DNA of 64,000 nucleotides from Diplolepis rosae (GCA_030998225.1 JAPYXD010000725.1:62001-126000); one strand, 5' to 3'; shown: positions 19,747-31,160, counted from the stretch's first letter. Made by a program: numbers and translations. Notes: a model not told the origin generated them from the sequence alone.

Positions 19747-20300
19747 TTATATTAATAATATATCTCCTAGACTTGCCTTAAATTCGTCTTCGATTGGAAG
19801 TAAAAAATGGTATTGATTCCCCTTACGTAATTTTTTAACTATTCCTTTTTGTAAATTTTTAAAATTGGGTAATTTTCCACATTTTTCCAAAAGTTTAGAG
19901 CCTACTTTGCGAGATTCTCCTTTATTGCTTACAAAATACGCATAATTATCTTTTCTGATCGTTAATTGGTCGCGGCATTCAATTATATTTTTCTGTGTTC
20001 TAGGCAGTCCGGATGTTGAAGGTTGATCAGGGGGTGGCTCTGGGGGTGATCTTTCGTCTTTAAGATCGCAATCATCAGAATTTTCAGAATTCCTTATTTC
20101 TAATCTGTCCAAGTGCTCATTTTCACTTATATTTTCTTTGTTCTGGAAATTGGTTCATGTAATTTTACTTCTTGAATAATCTTTCGTGGCCTTCCACGCT
20201 TCTTTTGTACCTTATTCGTTACTTCAACATTTCTTAGTAGATTATTTTTATTAGTATCTTCATTTTTATCAATATTCATATTTCTCAAATTTTTTAACTA
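19747..20300 (-). pseudogene. Ty3/gypsy pol linker with AT-hook, N-terminal to integrase
   Basis: The minus strand holds KKRGRPRKIIQEVKL near 20200, an AT-hook (RGRPRK), then a stop, then the 121-residue ORF 20112-19747: acidic/Pro-rich start (PPEPPPDQPSTSG), then NIIECRDQLTIRKDNYAYFV and a basic helical part. The same block (IVECSDQLTMRKDNYAYFV) follows an AT-hook linker at 42057-42800. It therefore joins RNase H to integrase in this lineage and ties the two gypsy copies to one family. RNase H and RT are missing here; the copy is truncated near 20300. Confidence 0.7.
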
Positions 20301-21165
20301 ACCCCTTGTTTTCAGAGTATAACATTCTTTTTTATTTTGCAATAAAGCTGGAATCGAGTCCATAACGCATTTATTGAATTTTGTCAGGACTCGATACAAA
20401 GAAAAATTAATAATTATAAAAGCCTAAAATATCTACGTGATTATCAATCAGAATAATTAAAATGACAGAATTCTCAGAACATTCCCGAGCCACGCGACAA
20501 TATGGCGAAATCAATTCATTGGCGCGCGTCACCACCAGAGAGAACCGGAATTTATTATCAATTTACTTTAGTCAACCAATTCTTTTCTTTTCAAACATAA
20601 AAAAAGCCACTGATATGGAAGAGAGCACTCGCGAATAAGAGAGAAAAAGAGAGGCAAAGTGGTTCCGGTAGGTGCGATGGACGCCATCAAGCATCAGTGT
20701 CAATTCAATAATGTCCGGTAGTTCCGGACGACTTGCCAAAGAAATTTTAGTAAAAACAACTTACGCTACCTGTATGATATCTTGGAGTTCCATGTGCCCC
20801 AGGGTACGTCTTCTGGGTCACGTGCTGGCATCTGGTCGTCTCCTGCGTCGCTCTCCGACGATCCATGGCGGCTATAATCGAAGCATCGATGTATCGATGC
20901 TCGAAGGTTGACATGACGGCCAGTGTTTACGTTGACTCGGTAGCCGGTTGTGTCTCGTCTCCAACGCTGCTGTCCTCCGGTGCTGTTGTCCTCGTATCGC
21001 TCATGGAACAGACGGGACAGGAAGCGTAAGTGCGTGCAGTGCGTGATTAGTGTATTTCGAGTGCTCTCGGGTAGTGACGAAGCGCGGTCTCTCGTCACAC
21101 GACTGTTACCCGGGACATAACCCCACCTGTAATACCGGTGAGTTTAACAAATTAAATCTTTTAAT
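20301..21165. other. GC-rich leader- or LTR-like DNA, no gene
   Basis: Composition becomes GC-richer from about 20470 to 21130, with CpG-containing words. The 110- and 79-residue ORFs on the two strands are mutual shadows without motifs. A GACTCGATACAAAG/ATCGAGTCC pair near 20352-20399 forms a short inverted repeat. It abuts the truncated pol, so an LTR/leader of a minus-strand element is possible, but ends are not defined. Confidence 0.4.
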
Positions 21166-21382
21166 GTGACGGGTAAATTTTACCACGTCACAGAGGGTAT
21201 GTTGAGAACCTCAATAATTGGTATTTTATTTCTATTAGGAACAAAGTTACTCGAGTTTGCTTCGGGTTCTGAGTCAGAGTATATATTTAAAGTTTCGATA
21301 ATTGGGTGTATAGTGTACTTGTGCAGTTTTTTTTATAGGAAAAACTGCAATTCTGGTATTCAAAAACTCAAATTTAAGGATA

Positions 21383-21800
21383 GCTGAGCGCGCAATTCGC
21401 TAATCGCTTTTTAATATAACTTCCACGAAAGTGAAAAGCTACATCCTTAAACAAATTTTTTATTACAGTAATCGAAATTTTAGGTGTAAAATTTATTAAA
21501 TTAATCACAAATCTGTTTCTGAGACTCTAATTTAAGGATAGCTGAGCGCGCAATTCGCTGATCGCTTTTTAATATAACTTTCCACGAAAGTGAAAAGCTA
21601 TATCCTTAAACAAATTTTTGATTACAGTAATCGGAATTTCGGATACAAAATTTATTAAATTAATTCTCAATCTACTTCTGAAACTCTATTTTGGGGATAG
21701 CTGAGCGCGCAATTCGCTAGTCGCTGTTTAATATAACTTCCCACAAAAGTGAAAAGCTATATCCCAAAACAAATTTCAGTCACATGAATGAAAATCAATA
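21383..21800. repeat. 158-bp tandem repeat, about 2.6 copies
   Basis: Units start GATAGCTGAGCGCGCAATTC at about 21379, 21537 and 21696. Each also carries CACGAAAGTGAAAAGCTA and TATCC, so GGATAGCT near the start can pair with AGCTATATCC inside the same unit, making each unit a potential hairpin. No coding potential is seen. Confidence 0.8.
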
Positions 21801-22079
21801 AAAATAAATTTTTCCTTTAATATCCTATTTTGTGGTTTCAATTATTCGATCTTTCTGTGGTGGAAATATTAGCCAAGCTAGACTCAAGCACAGAATCTTG
21901 GGTAATTATACGACTCACAGAAATCACGACAGTCGAAAATCAGAATTTTTGCAATACAAAATTAATCAGGCCTGTCTCAAGCACAACTTCCTTTTTAATT
22001 CCTGTAATTTACAAAATTCTGATAATCGTCAAGAAATTGAAGGTGTCAGGTTTTTTTTGTTAACAAAGGAAAAATAAAA

Positions 22080-22500
22080 GTTAAGACAGTAAAATACAAG
22101 CACTTCGAGGTTTGCCTCACCCAGATGATGGTGACCGTTCGACGAATCCAAAGAGGACTTATGCATTCGTGTGCTTAATTCCTTTTCTGCTCTAAAACTT
22201 GAATTTAATCTTAGTTACTAAGTGACGAATTTTTGAAGTACCGGATTACACAAGGATGACTCAAGCACAAGCCCTGAATAATCTTTGTACTGCAGAAATT
22301 CGAGTAAAATAAAAATGTCTTGTGTGTTTTTTGTCAAATAGAGAAAAAAATAAAAGTTGAAAACAGTAAAAAATGTAAGCACTTCGAGGTTTGCCTCACC
22401 CAAATGATGGTGACCGTTCGACGAATCCAAAGAGGACTTATGGTTTCGTGTTCTCTATTTTTTCTGTTTAAAACTTGAATTTAATCTTATTTAACAACTG
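22080..22500. repeat. 279-bp direct repeat with GAGGTTTGCCTC hairpin
   Basis: The block CACTTCGAGGTTTGCCTCAC plus GATGGTGACCGTTCGACGAA and CCAAAGAGGACTTATG occurs at 22101-22165 and again at 22380-22444, almost identical, with weaker similarity in the flanks. The core contains a perfect small hairpin GAGG-TTTG-CCTC. It is unassigned, without open frame. Confidence 0.7.
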
Positions 22501-22516
22501 ATGAATTCTTGCAGTA

Positions 22517-23245
22517 CCAGATTAGGCTATTGTGTCCTTTATTATGTCCTAGAGTTTCAGCTGAAAAAATTCATTATTGTTGAAAAATCTTGGGGAATTG
22601 ATATTATTCAGTCAATAGCAAAAAAGAGTTTTTCTATACAGAATTATGTCGAATTTACAAAAGAGCACGGTATACAGTTAAAATTAATACAAGTGCGTAC
22701 TTATATCATAAAAATTTCTAGGAATTGTTGTAAAAAGTTTTTCTGAATTAGTCACGGAATTCATTTTTGTGTTAGCTATAAGCGTAATATTATGTTACAT
22801 TTTTTAGAAGATTATTGTGGATTTATATAATTTATTTGCAATATAGATTTGATTTGGAATTAGATTCTGAATCAATTTGATGTGAGAACTAACTTAATTT
22901 TATTAAATCAATGGGAAATGTTATTTTGAATAAAATGTACATAGCAAATAAAATATGTAAATTAACAATTATCTCCTTAAAAAAAAACATAAAAATAACA
23001 TAACTCTACTCGTATTGAATGATATTGTATATGTATAATTACATATTTATATGATTTTAGTTTTAGGAGACGCACTTGTATTAATTTTAATTGTACACCG
23101 TGCTTTTGTGCAAATTTGACATAAATCTGTATAGAAAAACTCTTTTTTGCTATTAACTGAATAATATCAATTCCCCAAGATTTTTCAACAATAATGAATT
23201 GCTTCAGCTGAAACTCTAGGACATAATAAAGGACACAATAGCGGA
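22517..23245. repeat. long inverted repeat with ~175-bp arms
   Basis: The left arm (about 22517-22696) and right arm (about 23070-23245) are reverse complements with few differences; shared words are TCCTTTATTATGTCCTAGAG and TTTTTCAACAATAATGAATT (right arm). The ~370-bp middle is AT-rich. A partial third copy of the arm lies at 23355-23445, and a smaller inverted repeat (GCGGATG...TGTAGACTTTAATTA) flanks 23243-23356. The 81-residue ORF at 22501 lies in the arm and is not taken as a gene. Confidence 0.8.
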
Positions 23246-23654
23246 TGGCTGTAGACTTTAATTAGTTTTGAGCAATTAAATAAGTTTTAGTGTCGGTAAA
23301 ACAGGAATTATTATTTTTTATTGTTTAAAAGTAATTAAAGTCTACAGACATCCGCTAATATGACCTTTATTATATCCTAAATTTCCAAATAACAAAATTT
23401 ATTTTTATGGGAAAATCCTGGGGGGAAACTGATATTATTGATTTAGTCAGCTGTACTGGTTGATACATGATCTTAAGTTCTTCCAATTGGATATACATTT
23501 GTATATTGGAGGTAATATCACCCAAAATAATGCAAATGCAAATACTGTCAATTTATATATATGTTTTCTCTTATTTTGCGTATTTTGAATTACCCCAAAT
23601 CATTTATCAATACTTTTTAGAAAATACTTTTTAGGATTTGTGACTGTGGTCCAT

Positions 23655-24180
23655 GAATTCGCATCATGCATAAAAGTAAAAAATGACAATTGAATGACAT
23701 CAGAGACTTTACATTATTCATGCAACTTTAATTAATGTCAGCAACTTTTATTACGTAAATGTCATTATTAAATTAATTTATTTTACACATTTGTATTTCT
23801 TAATCCAAATGATTTGTTTGATTTGTTACGGCGGTCGGTAAAGTCGCATCATGTACAAAAGTAAAAAATGACAATTGAATGACATCAGAGACTTTACATT
23901 ATTCATGCAACTTTAATTAATATCAGCAACTTTTATTACGTAAATGTCATTATTAAATTAATTTATTTTACACATTTGTATTTCTTAATCCAAATGATTT
24001 GTTTGATTTGTTACGGCGGTCGGTAAAGTCGCATCATGCACAAAAGAAAAAATTACAATTGAATGACATCAGAGGCTTTAAAAAATACTGTTTGCATTAT
24101 TCATGCAACTTTAATTTATTTTAGCAACTTTTATTACGTAAAGTTCATTATTAAGTTAATTTATCATTTGCATTTTTCAA
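23655..24180. repeat. 185-bp tandem repeat, nearly three copies
   Basis: Units carry GTAAAAAATGACAATTGAAT at 23676 and 23861 and a variant at 24046, an exact 185-bp spacing. They also contain ATTACGTAAATGTCATTATT and TTACGGCGGTCGGTAAAGTC. The third unit has a small insertion. Non-coding. Confidence 0.85.
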
Positions 24181-24224
24181 TCTTTAATTCTGTTTTTAAA
24201 TTTAGCGCGCAAAATGCTACTGAG

Positions 24225-24397
24225 AGCAGTTGAAGCCACCTTCAGTGACAGGTATTATGTTTTTCTAGTTTTTATCGCTGAAAAATAAGATAATTGTATT
24301 TATTGCTTAACATCTTAACCGTAATAATGCGAGGTCATAGAACGGTCAGAGAACGGTCAGAGTATTCTATGACCGATCTTTCACACGGGTCCGCTAG
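24225..24397. repeat. half of a foldback element related to 4485-5103
   Basis: It contains CTTCAGTGACAGGTATTATG, a single-base variant of the inner arm block of the 4485-5103 element, then AT-rich DNA, then GAACGGTCAGAGAACGGTCA and an end GGTCCGCTAGGG similar to the other element's TTCGCTAGGG end. Only one arm is present. Its outer end joins directly to the truncated BEL integrase at 24398. Confidence 0.6.
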
Positions 24398-25283
24398 GGA
24401 AGGAGAAAAAATTCCGTAACAAAATCAAGATTAAGACATATGTCGCTGTATTTGTATGTCTCGCAACTAAGGCAATACATCTTGAATTAGTTTCTGATTT
24501 GACCACCGAAGGGTTCATTGCTGCCTTAAAACGCTTCATATCTCGACGAGGGAAGCCAAAAAATATCTACTCCGACAATGCTACAAATTTCGTTGGCGCA
24601 AATAATGAACTTCAGTTTATTCACGCGCTTACAAATTTACCAGAACATTGAATAAAAATTAGTTAGGCGGCATGCGATCGAAATATACAGTGGCATTTTA
24701 TACCGCCTTCAACCCCTCATTTTGGTGGATTATGGGAATCCACGGTGAAGTTATTCAAATATTACGTGAAGCGCGTAGTGACCGATCTTTTATTCACGTT
24801 CGAAGAGCTCAATTCGTTTATCATTGAAGTCGAAGCAATTTTAAATCCACTTCCTCTCACTGCTATATCAAGCGATCCTAATGACCCACCAATCCTTACT
24901 CCTGCTCATTTTTTAAATGGTGATTCTTCAACAAGCTTACCAGAAACAGACTGGACTGCCACACCTACCAATCAATTATCAAGATGGCAACATATATCCA
25001 AATTACGTCAACATTTTTTGAACAGGTAGCATAAAGAATACCTCAACGAGTTAAATGTTCGTCACAAATGGACAATAGGCCAACACCCAATAAGCCTTAA
25101 CTCAATTGTTTTATTGAAAGAAGAAAACGTGCCCTCAATGGAATAGTGTGTGGGTAAGGTGATCGAAGTCCATCCTGGTGCGGATGGTATAATAAGAACG
25201 GTGACAGTGAAGACCGCTATAAGTGTACTAAAACGTGGCGTGAAGAAACTGGTACTTTTGCCGGTCATAGACAATTATAAGTA
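24398..25283 (+). pseudogene. BEL/Pao integrase C-terminal part
   Basis: The frame reads TYVAVFVCLATKAIHLELVS, GFIAALKRFISRRGKPKNI, SDNATNFVGANNEL (second catalytic Asp), then after two stops near 24650 NIQWHFIPPSTPHFGGLWES (catalytic Glu), then the 94-residue ORF 24745-25029 with PLPLTAISSDPNDPPILTPA and HFLNGDSS. A stop at 25027 is followed by GKVIEVHPGADGIIRTVTVK and LKRGVKKLVLLPV, the typical BEL/Pao pol end. The catalytic core start is cut at the foldback junction. All upstream gag, protease and RT are missing. Confidence 0.9.
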
Positions 25284-25344
25284 GAGACATTGAACAACAT
25301 TATTATTTTACTGTGTCGATCGTTTTCTCTCAACGGGGGGAGTG

Positions 25345-25932
25345 TGTTCAATCTTATGTATATATTTTATCGTAATATAAGTTTGTGTATGGATAAAAAT
25401 GTCATTTTACAATTTAGGCTTCAATAGTAAAGGGATTTATAAGTTTCCTGCCATCCAACAAATTTCAGTTTCCTTCAAAGGGACATTGTCAAATAATATA
25501 CAGAGATCCTGTACGGTAAATTTACCATCTGTTTAGCCATAATGTAAAGATGAGCAATTCCAAAATTCTCACGTTCGACCGGCCATAAACAGATTAAAAC
25601 GTCCCCGAGCATTATTGCGTTCTCGAGACAGATCTTTCCTCCGAAGCTAATGTCAACCAGCTAGGACTGTTTCAAAGATTTTTCCCAATAGGGGGGCTGG
25701 CTCAAATTGCGTTTGTATTTTGCTGGAGGTAGTTTTTCGCCGAAAGAAACCAGTCGTTCGAAGACATTCGAGCTGTTTGTACAATCGAATCGTCTAAGAT
25801 AGATTTAAGCATTTTGTAAAAATTAACTTTTTTCTCACTATCATTTTCATTCCAACGATTTATCCAACCCTTTATTAAATAAATATATTATTCAGTTTTA
25901 TATCAGTGGTATTGTGTATTATTTAACGAACA
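25345..25932 (+). mobile_element. probable 3' LTR of the BEL/Pao element
   Basis: A purine tract CAACGGGGGGAGTG at 25331-25344 directly precedes TGTTCAATC, the expected polypurine tract followed by the LTR start. AATAAA occurs near 25878. The right end is placed at ...AACGAACA by the terminal CA rule but is uncertain by tens of bases. No 5' LTR is present in the window. Confidence 0.55.
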
Positions 25933-26025
25933 TTAACTGTACGTATATCACGCGTGAACCTTTATTTAAAATTTTTATGACATAAATAGTTGAATCACGT
26001 TAAGCTGAGGTTCAACCTACAATCC

Positions 26026-26231
26026 AAGTTGAGTGAAGCGGGGACATAGTGGCTTTTGCAGAAAATTTGAATTTTTTTTGCCTATTCATTCAATAACGAA
26101 TTATAATGTTTAATCAACTGTCTTAGAGTTAGCTCAATAGTTAACTGATCTTTATAATTCGTTATTGAATAAATACGCAAAAAAAATTTTATTTTCTCAA
26201 AAAGCCACTTTGTCCCAGCTTTACTCAACTT
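26026..26231. repeat. 206-bp palindromic MITE
   Basis: The left end AAGTTGAGTGAAGCGGGGAC and the right end (TGTCCCAGCTTTACTCAACT) are near-perfect inverted repeats that extend inward over most of the length, including TTATTCAATAACGAATTATA-type arms. No ORF. No clear target duplication. Confidence 0.8.
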
Positions 26232-26634
26232 TTGATTAAATTTTCACAAATGAATTTTCTTCGTGTGTTTACGCCGGTTCGGAATGAAATTTCTGGAAAA
26301 ATATTCTGAAGCTTTTCTTTGTTTTTATTTTTTAAATCATGAAATTTTTTATGACATATAATTAATTGCTAACAATGGTAATTTATTACATTTAATAAGT
26401 TGAAAAATTTCTAAAATTTATTACTATGGTCGTAAAAATGTCCCAAGAAACAAATCCTCAAGTTAGAAGGAAAAGATAAAAAAATCCCGAAAAGTGGAGC
26501 CGCAATATCAGGAAGAAAGACAGAAACAAAGTACACTTGGTACAAATTATTATTGAGCTAGCGAAAAAGTATTAATATTCGAATAACAATTAAATAACAT
26601 TATCAGCATCATATTTCTATTATACTTAATTCAT

Positions 26635-27424
26635 TTGATTTTGATTAAATTGCTCATCCATAAAAACTGCATTTCTTTGCCTCACGATCAGTCTCACTAT
26701 AGTCTGGAGCACACATCTTTGAAGTATTTTCAAGATTCGTCATTATGCCTCAATACTTTGTACGCGAAATTTTGCAGATTTTCCGAAGAAAGAAATGGGA
26801 TTAACGCTCCTCCGATAGGACTTTCAACTAAATCTAAATATTTCAATTATTTTGTTAATTTTTCTTTCGATCGACCGCGGACAGACGTCTGTAATGATTG
26901 TTTTGAGTACCAAAAAAAGGCGAATTTGATTCTTCTGCGGCCCAATCACACACGAAAAATGTGATCCCACAAAGGTGGGAACACAATTTGCAATTTTCTT
27001 TTGTATGCTATACGCGAAGAGTTTAAAAAGAATATGCATTACAAAATTTATTTATTTTTGGACGCTTGCGGTGATCAAAACCGGAATTATACAGTGTTCA
27101 TTTTTTTGTCGTTGCTATATTTACTGTAGTTACAGGTAGAATAAAAACTGTTCAATCAGTAAATCAGTCAAATTGGTGTATTATCCGAATGGGGGGATTT
27201 TCTCATATTCCAGTTACTCAGGGGAACCAAAAAAATTCAAAATACAAAGAGACACCACATTCCGGGATTTAGAAAACATGCCTGAACGTGAAATGATTGG
27301 AATTACGGCTACAAAAGGCAGAGATTTGAGACTTTTAATGCGTTTGTTGTCTCCGCGAGGACAAACATTTTTCGAAGAATATTTAAGCAAAGTTCCCGTT
27401 AAAAGAAAATTGCAAAAAGAATAG
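26635..27424 (+). pseudogene. transposase-like orphan family, broken
   Basis: Three pieces in order: ORF 26635-26964 with DQSHYSLEHTSLKYFQDSSL, FNYFVNFSFDRPRTDVCNDC; then, after a shift, YLFLDACGDQNRNYTVFIF (about 27055-27110); then ORF 27173-27424 with GIFSYSSYSGEPKKFKI and GITATKGRDLRLLMRLLSP. The series SHYS..., F.RP.TD.C..C, D.CG.QN.N and YSS...KF.I is, from memory, a widespread animal multi-copy family with a DDE-like look (Asp in DACGDQN). I cannot name it with certainty. A shift and a missing start make it non-functional. Confidence 0.55.
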
Positions 27425-29395
27425 CTAAACAGTCCTAACTTTTTCTCACTCGAAATTTTTAATTTAAGTTAATATAGTATATTCAATTCATTTGTGAATT
27501 CCTGCGTAGGTTGGTATTTTTTGAGAGAGACTTGTAAATGTATTTTGATCCTACGACACAATAATTCGATAGGGCAACACAAACATTTATTTCGATTGGA
27601 CAATCCAAATCCATTCCCAATCCATTGGGAATCCAAATAAACAAAATTTAAACATTTTTCTATGAATTAGATATTGTTGTCAATGAAAATTATACGTAAT
27701 TTTTATTCGTTTTTTGAAATCCCAATAGATCGTGAAGTTTCAGAAAAAAGTCGCGGATATTTTTTTCCAGTTCGATTTTCCGGAAAATCACGGACGAAAA
27801 GAAATTTATTGTAATCGAATCGGCAAAAATGATGTTGCAACTCTGTCGAATCGCGTGCTCTTGGCATGGGTGCATCCCTTTTTCTCCACGTTCGATCGAT
27901 TTATCTCTTGACGGTATCGGTGCGCTTGAACACAATTAAATAAATTCTCATCCTGACCACAGTTTTGGATAAAAAAATCTCAAAATATATTGAAAAACTG
28001 CGTGAAAGCCTGCAGAACAACTTTCTCGCTAAAAGTTCTCTCAACTCTAAACTTCCTCGCATACTTTTTTTCTTTGAAGATGAAAAATGAGAATTTTGCC
28101 AGCCGCAACTGTTATAATAAAAATTATTAACAAATTAAGAAATTTTGTTATGTTGAACATAACCATCTGAAGCTCTAGGGTTTTTTGAGTCTGTTGATAA
28201 AATTTCAGACTATTCAAGACAAATTTGTACGAAAAACAATCAAACAGTTGATTATAAAAAATCGATTAATTTCGTACATTCAAAAAATACGGTTTTCTTC
28301 GATTATAAAAAAAACTAGAGTTCTGACACAAAAATGTATGGGAGAAAAAGTATGCGGAATTATATTTAGCATGTACTGCCATGCTTGTTTGATCATTTTT
28401 CCGACTTTTTTATTTAAATGGAAAAAAAGTTCGCGCATTGCGGTATCCCCTCTTTTGCCTACTAGGCCACGCGCTCCGTCGCTTATGGAATCCAAAGCTT
28501 TAAATGATCTTGCGTCTAAGAGTTTCCACTATATTTCGGTGTAAAAATATCATTGATATTGTAGAAAATATGAGGACGAATGTTCACGATGTATTTCATT
28601 CTTCTCATAAAAAAATGGAACATGATTGTCTTGCTATAATAAGTGTAATAAATAGTTATAATTTGTTGATATATAATTATTTTTATATATGTAAGACTTT
28701 AAGTATAAAGTTGTGAATGTAGGTTGCTCCCTCTGGTCTTGTGCGTGCTCATTGAATCTACCTGATTTTTTGTTTTATGGAGAATGGTGGAATGTTCGAC
28801 TGATAGAAAGAAAGACTAATGTTCAGTAATAGAAAAATAGTTTCCTTAAAAAAAGTAAAATATATAGGTAGCGAGTCGTGTGAGCAAGTCACAAAAAAGG
28901 TATATATGATTTATCTTCTATTTATGTAAAGTCTGGAAAAATAACAGGCGAAATGAATAATTTCTTTCTACATGTGGCTCTGCAATATAAGTTCTAATTT
29001 CTTCTTTTTTGTGTTGCAGGCGCCTTTAGAATTACTTTTCTTTCATTAAAGATTGTGCAAAATAAACAATGAAGTACAATAGTCAGATCCTTTTTAATTA
29101 TAAAATCTCCTACATATGCAAGCGTCTAAATTGATAGTTTTTGTCATAATTGCAATTTTTACCTCATTTTCCGTATGAAATAACCAGCTGGTGATATAAA
29201 TTTCAAAATGAAAAAATTATATTTGATTTTATCGGATCTATAACTGAATGCGTACGGTTTGCTAAGAGGTGGTGTAACTTGATTATCATTCCATCGTTCC
29301 AATATTCCAAACATGCGTTAGAAAGCTACTGTCATTGTGCGTCTTTTCTAGTATGTGTCATTCATTTCAAGCGTAAACAACAATAATTTTTTTTC
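27425..29395. other. no recognised gene
   Basis: Several 70-120-residue ORFs occur (e.g. 28185-28544) but none shows a family motif, and overlapping ORFs on the opposite strand have equal support. The DNA is AT-rich with a GC-richer patch near 28440-28500. I see no tandem or inverted repeat of note. Confidence 0.45.
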
Positions 29396-29403
29396 ACTCA
29401 AAT

Positions 29404-29628
29404 ATGTCAAACTTTGTGCCTGAGAAAGTGTTTTTTCGGGGAGTTCTTCTTCATTACTTGAATATGAAGAAAACTGCTGCCGAAAGTCATCGTATTTTGG
29501 TGGAATTTTATGGTGCACATACTCTAGCTGAGCGAGTTTTGACATTGACAGTTCATTAAAAAAGTTTAAGGGTGCGTTCATATAAAGATACGAAATTGTT
29601 ATGTCCCTATTGGAAAACCCTTTATAAG
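29404..29628 (+). pseudogene. mariner transposase N-terminus and right end, remnant
   Basis: From 29404 the plus strand reads FVPEKVFFRGVLLHYLNMKK, TAAESHRILVEFYGAHTLAE, the first helix-turn-helix of DD34D mariner transposases. It ends after RVLTL with a stop. GTCCCTATTGGAAAACCCTT at 29603-29622 resembles the terminal repeat of the 7436-8191 transposon. All of the catalytic domain is lost. The opposite-strand ORF 29581-29348 is a shadow. Confidence 0.75.
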
Positions 29629-29629
29629 C

Positions 29630-30660
29630 GGAATTAGTTCTTCAAATTATAGGGTCTAAAGTATGTCCAAATTTTGAAATACCATGCAGCTTCCAATATC
29701 GCGAAATGTAAGGTCATATACTGTATATTATAACAATCAAAATTCTGTTCAATATTTTAATTAAAAAGATTCAGAAAACAATGTATTATTTGATAAACAC
29801 AATTTTTGTGAGTTGCAAAATCTTGCAACGTCACAGATTCACCCAACAAGATTATCGCACAGACTTAGGTGATTATAGTATTGGTAAATCTTGTTCTCCT
29901 ATTCCTCTATTATACTATTTTCCTCGTTATGGGATTGCACCCTGACACGTCATTCGAGGTTTTCTACATTTCAAAGATGTCGAAGATCAGCCCGTATTTT
30001 ACAATTCTAACTTGACCCCGTTAATATCATGAATTGCATTCTTAAGTTAATTGACCGAATACTCACGGGTGGCGCTAACTGTACCATCACTGTAGAGGTT
30101 TTGGTTGATTGTCTGACTCCAATCAATTTACCCCGACTCTACTCCGGAAACGGGATCAGGCTATGATTCACTATATAACAAATGCCGGACCAATATGGCT
30201 GCTGCGATGGAGAAGGAACATGAACTATGCTATGCGAGTAAGGTAGATCAGAAACTCGCCGAATAGAAATATGTATACAAATGCCGCATGTTTAGGGGTA
30301 CTGGGAACCCATTTTGAACCCATTTTGAACGCATAGCCAAGGTGCTTTTCAGGTGCATTTTCGTGCAAAATGAGAGCTGAACCTCCTCGTGGTATCCGCT
30401 GGGCAACGTGCTCGCGATCTACTTGGTGTCCGGCCCTGGATTTCTGTGCTGCTTTGCGAGAACCCCTTCAATGGGGCTCTCGGGTGGTGTGGGGTCTGGG
30501 GTTTCTGGGTTGCGTGGGGCAAGCACGGCTTACCTTGTCCAATGGATGTCTATCGATCGGCTTTATTCGTTCGATAGTACAATGGACCCAGTTTGACCAC
30601 GTTCGTGATCTTGGTGGTGGAAGTAGTTGGATAAGAGGATAGTAGGCGGATAGTGCCACC
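29630..30660. other. no gene; GC-rich LTR-like block at 30360-30660
   Basis: 29630-30350 is ordinary AT-rich DNA. From 30360 the composition changes to GC-rich with several overlapping ORFs on both strands, none with motifs. Because a minus-strand gypsy RT fragment begins just to the right, this block may be part of that element, for example an LTR, but no ends can be defined. Confidence 0.35.
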
Positions 30661-30679
30661 CGCATCCTGAATTGTACCC

Positions 30680-31160
30680 CCGGGTGGATTACCACCTGCC
30701 CAAAGCTACAAATGTGAATCTCCTGATTATCGTTCTTACGAGAATCGTAAACACATTTGTCAAGCGGAGCATGAGTTTTCGCAGCATGAGGAATGCTGAG
30801 ATGCTTGCATCCCAAGAAATCTACGAAGTTCAACCATAGTTTTCGTTTGGGAAATTAGGTGATCGCACGCATCTTCTCTGGAATTGGAGCCCAACCATCA
30901 GAATAGACTAAATAGCCTAAAAATTCGAGTCCGGATTTGCGGAACTGGCATTCATCCAAATTGGTTCGTAAAGAAAAACGCTTTAAACGCTCGAAGACTA
31001 TGCGGAGATCCATCTCATGCTCTTCAGGACTTGAAGAAGCAATGGGAATATCGTCGATGTAAGCGTAGATAATAGTCAAATCGACCAAAGCGCAATTTAT
31101 GTAGCGTTGGAAAGCTTGTCGAGCATTACTCAAACCTAAAGTTATAACCAAACGGAGTAA
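30680..31160 (-). pseudogene. Ty3/gypsy reverse transcriptase fragment
   Basis: The 98-residue minus-strand ORF 31151-30855 has GLSNARQAFQRYINCAL, IIYAYIDDIPIASSSPEEH (catalytic YIDD box) and GLEFLGYLVYSDGWAPIPEK. After it, with a shift, come TMVELRRFLG and THAPLDKCVYDSRKNDNQEI, the RT/RNase H connection. It is a different gypsy lineage from the one at 40-46 kb, whose box is YLDD. Only about 160 residues are left. Confidence 0.85.

Noticed and set aside
20672..21098. Host first exon in the GC-rich block
   Set aside because: No consistent frame, no splice pattern supported by protein similarity; an LTR or leader is as likely.
21166..21387. 73-residue ORF with a possible membrane segment
   Set aside because: No homologue recognised; its end overlaps the first 158-bp tandem unit and there is no supporting context.
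22501..22746. 81-residue ORF in the inverted repeat arm
   Set aside because: It lies in a repeat arm whose mirror and partial copies do not keep the frame.
28185..28544. 119-residue ORF as a host gene
   Set aside because: Lys/Ile/Ser-rich translation typical of AT-rich DNA, an overlapping 71-residue antisense ORF, and no motif.
30370..30642. GC-rich ORFs on both strands (90, 62 and 121 aa)
   Set aside because: Mutual shadows in a GC-rich block; no motif, and at least three frames open at the same time.
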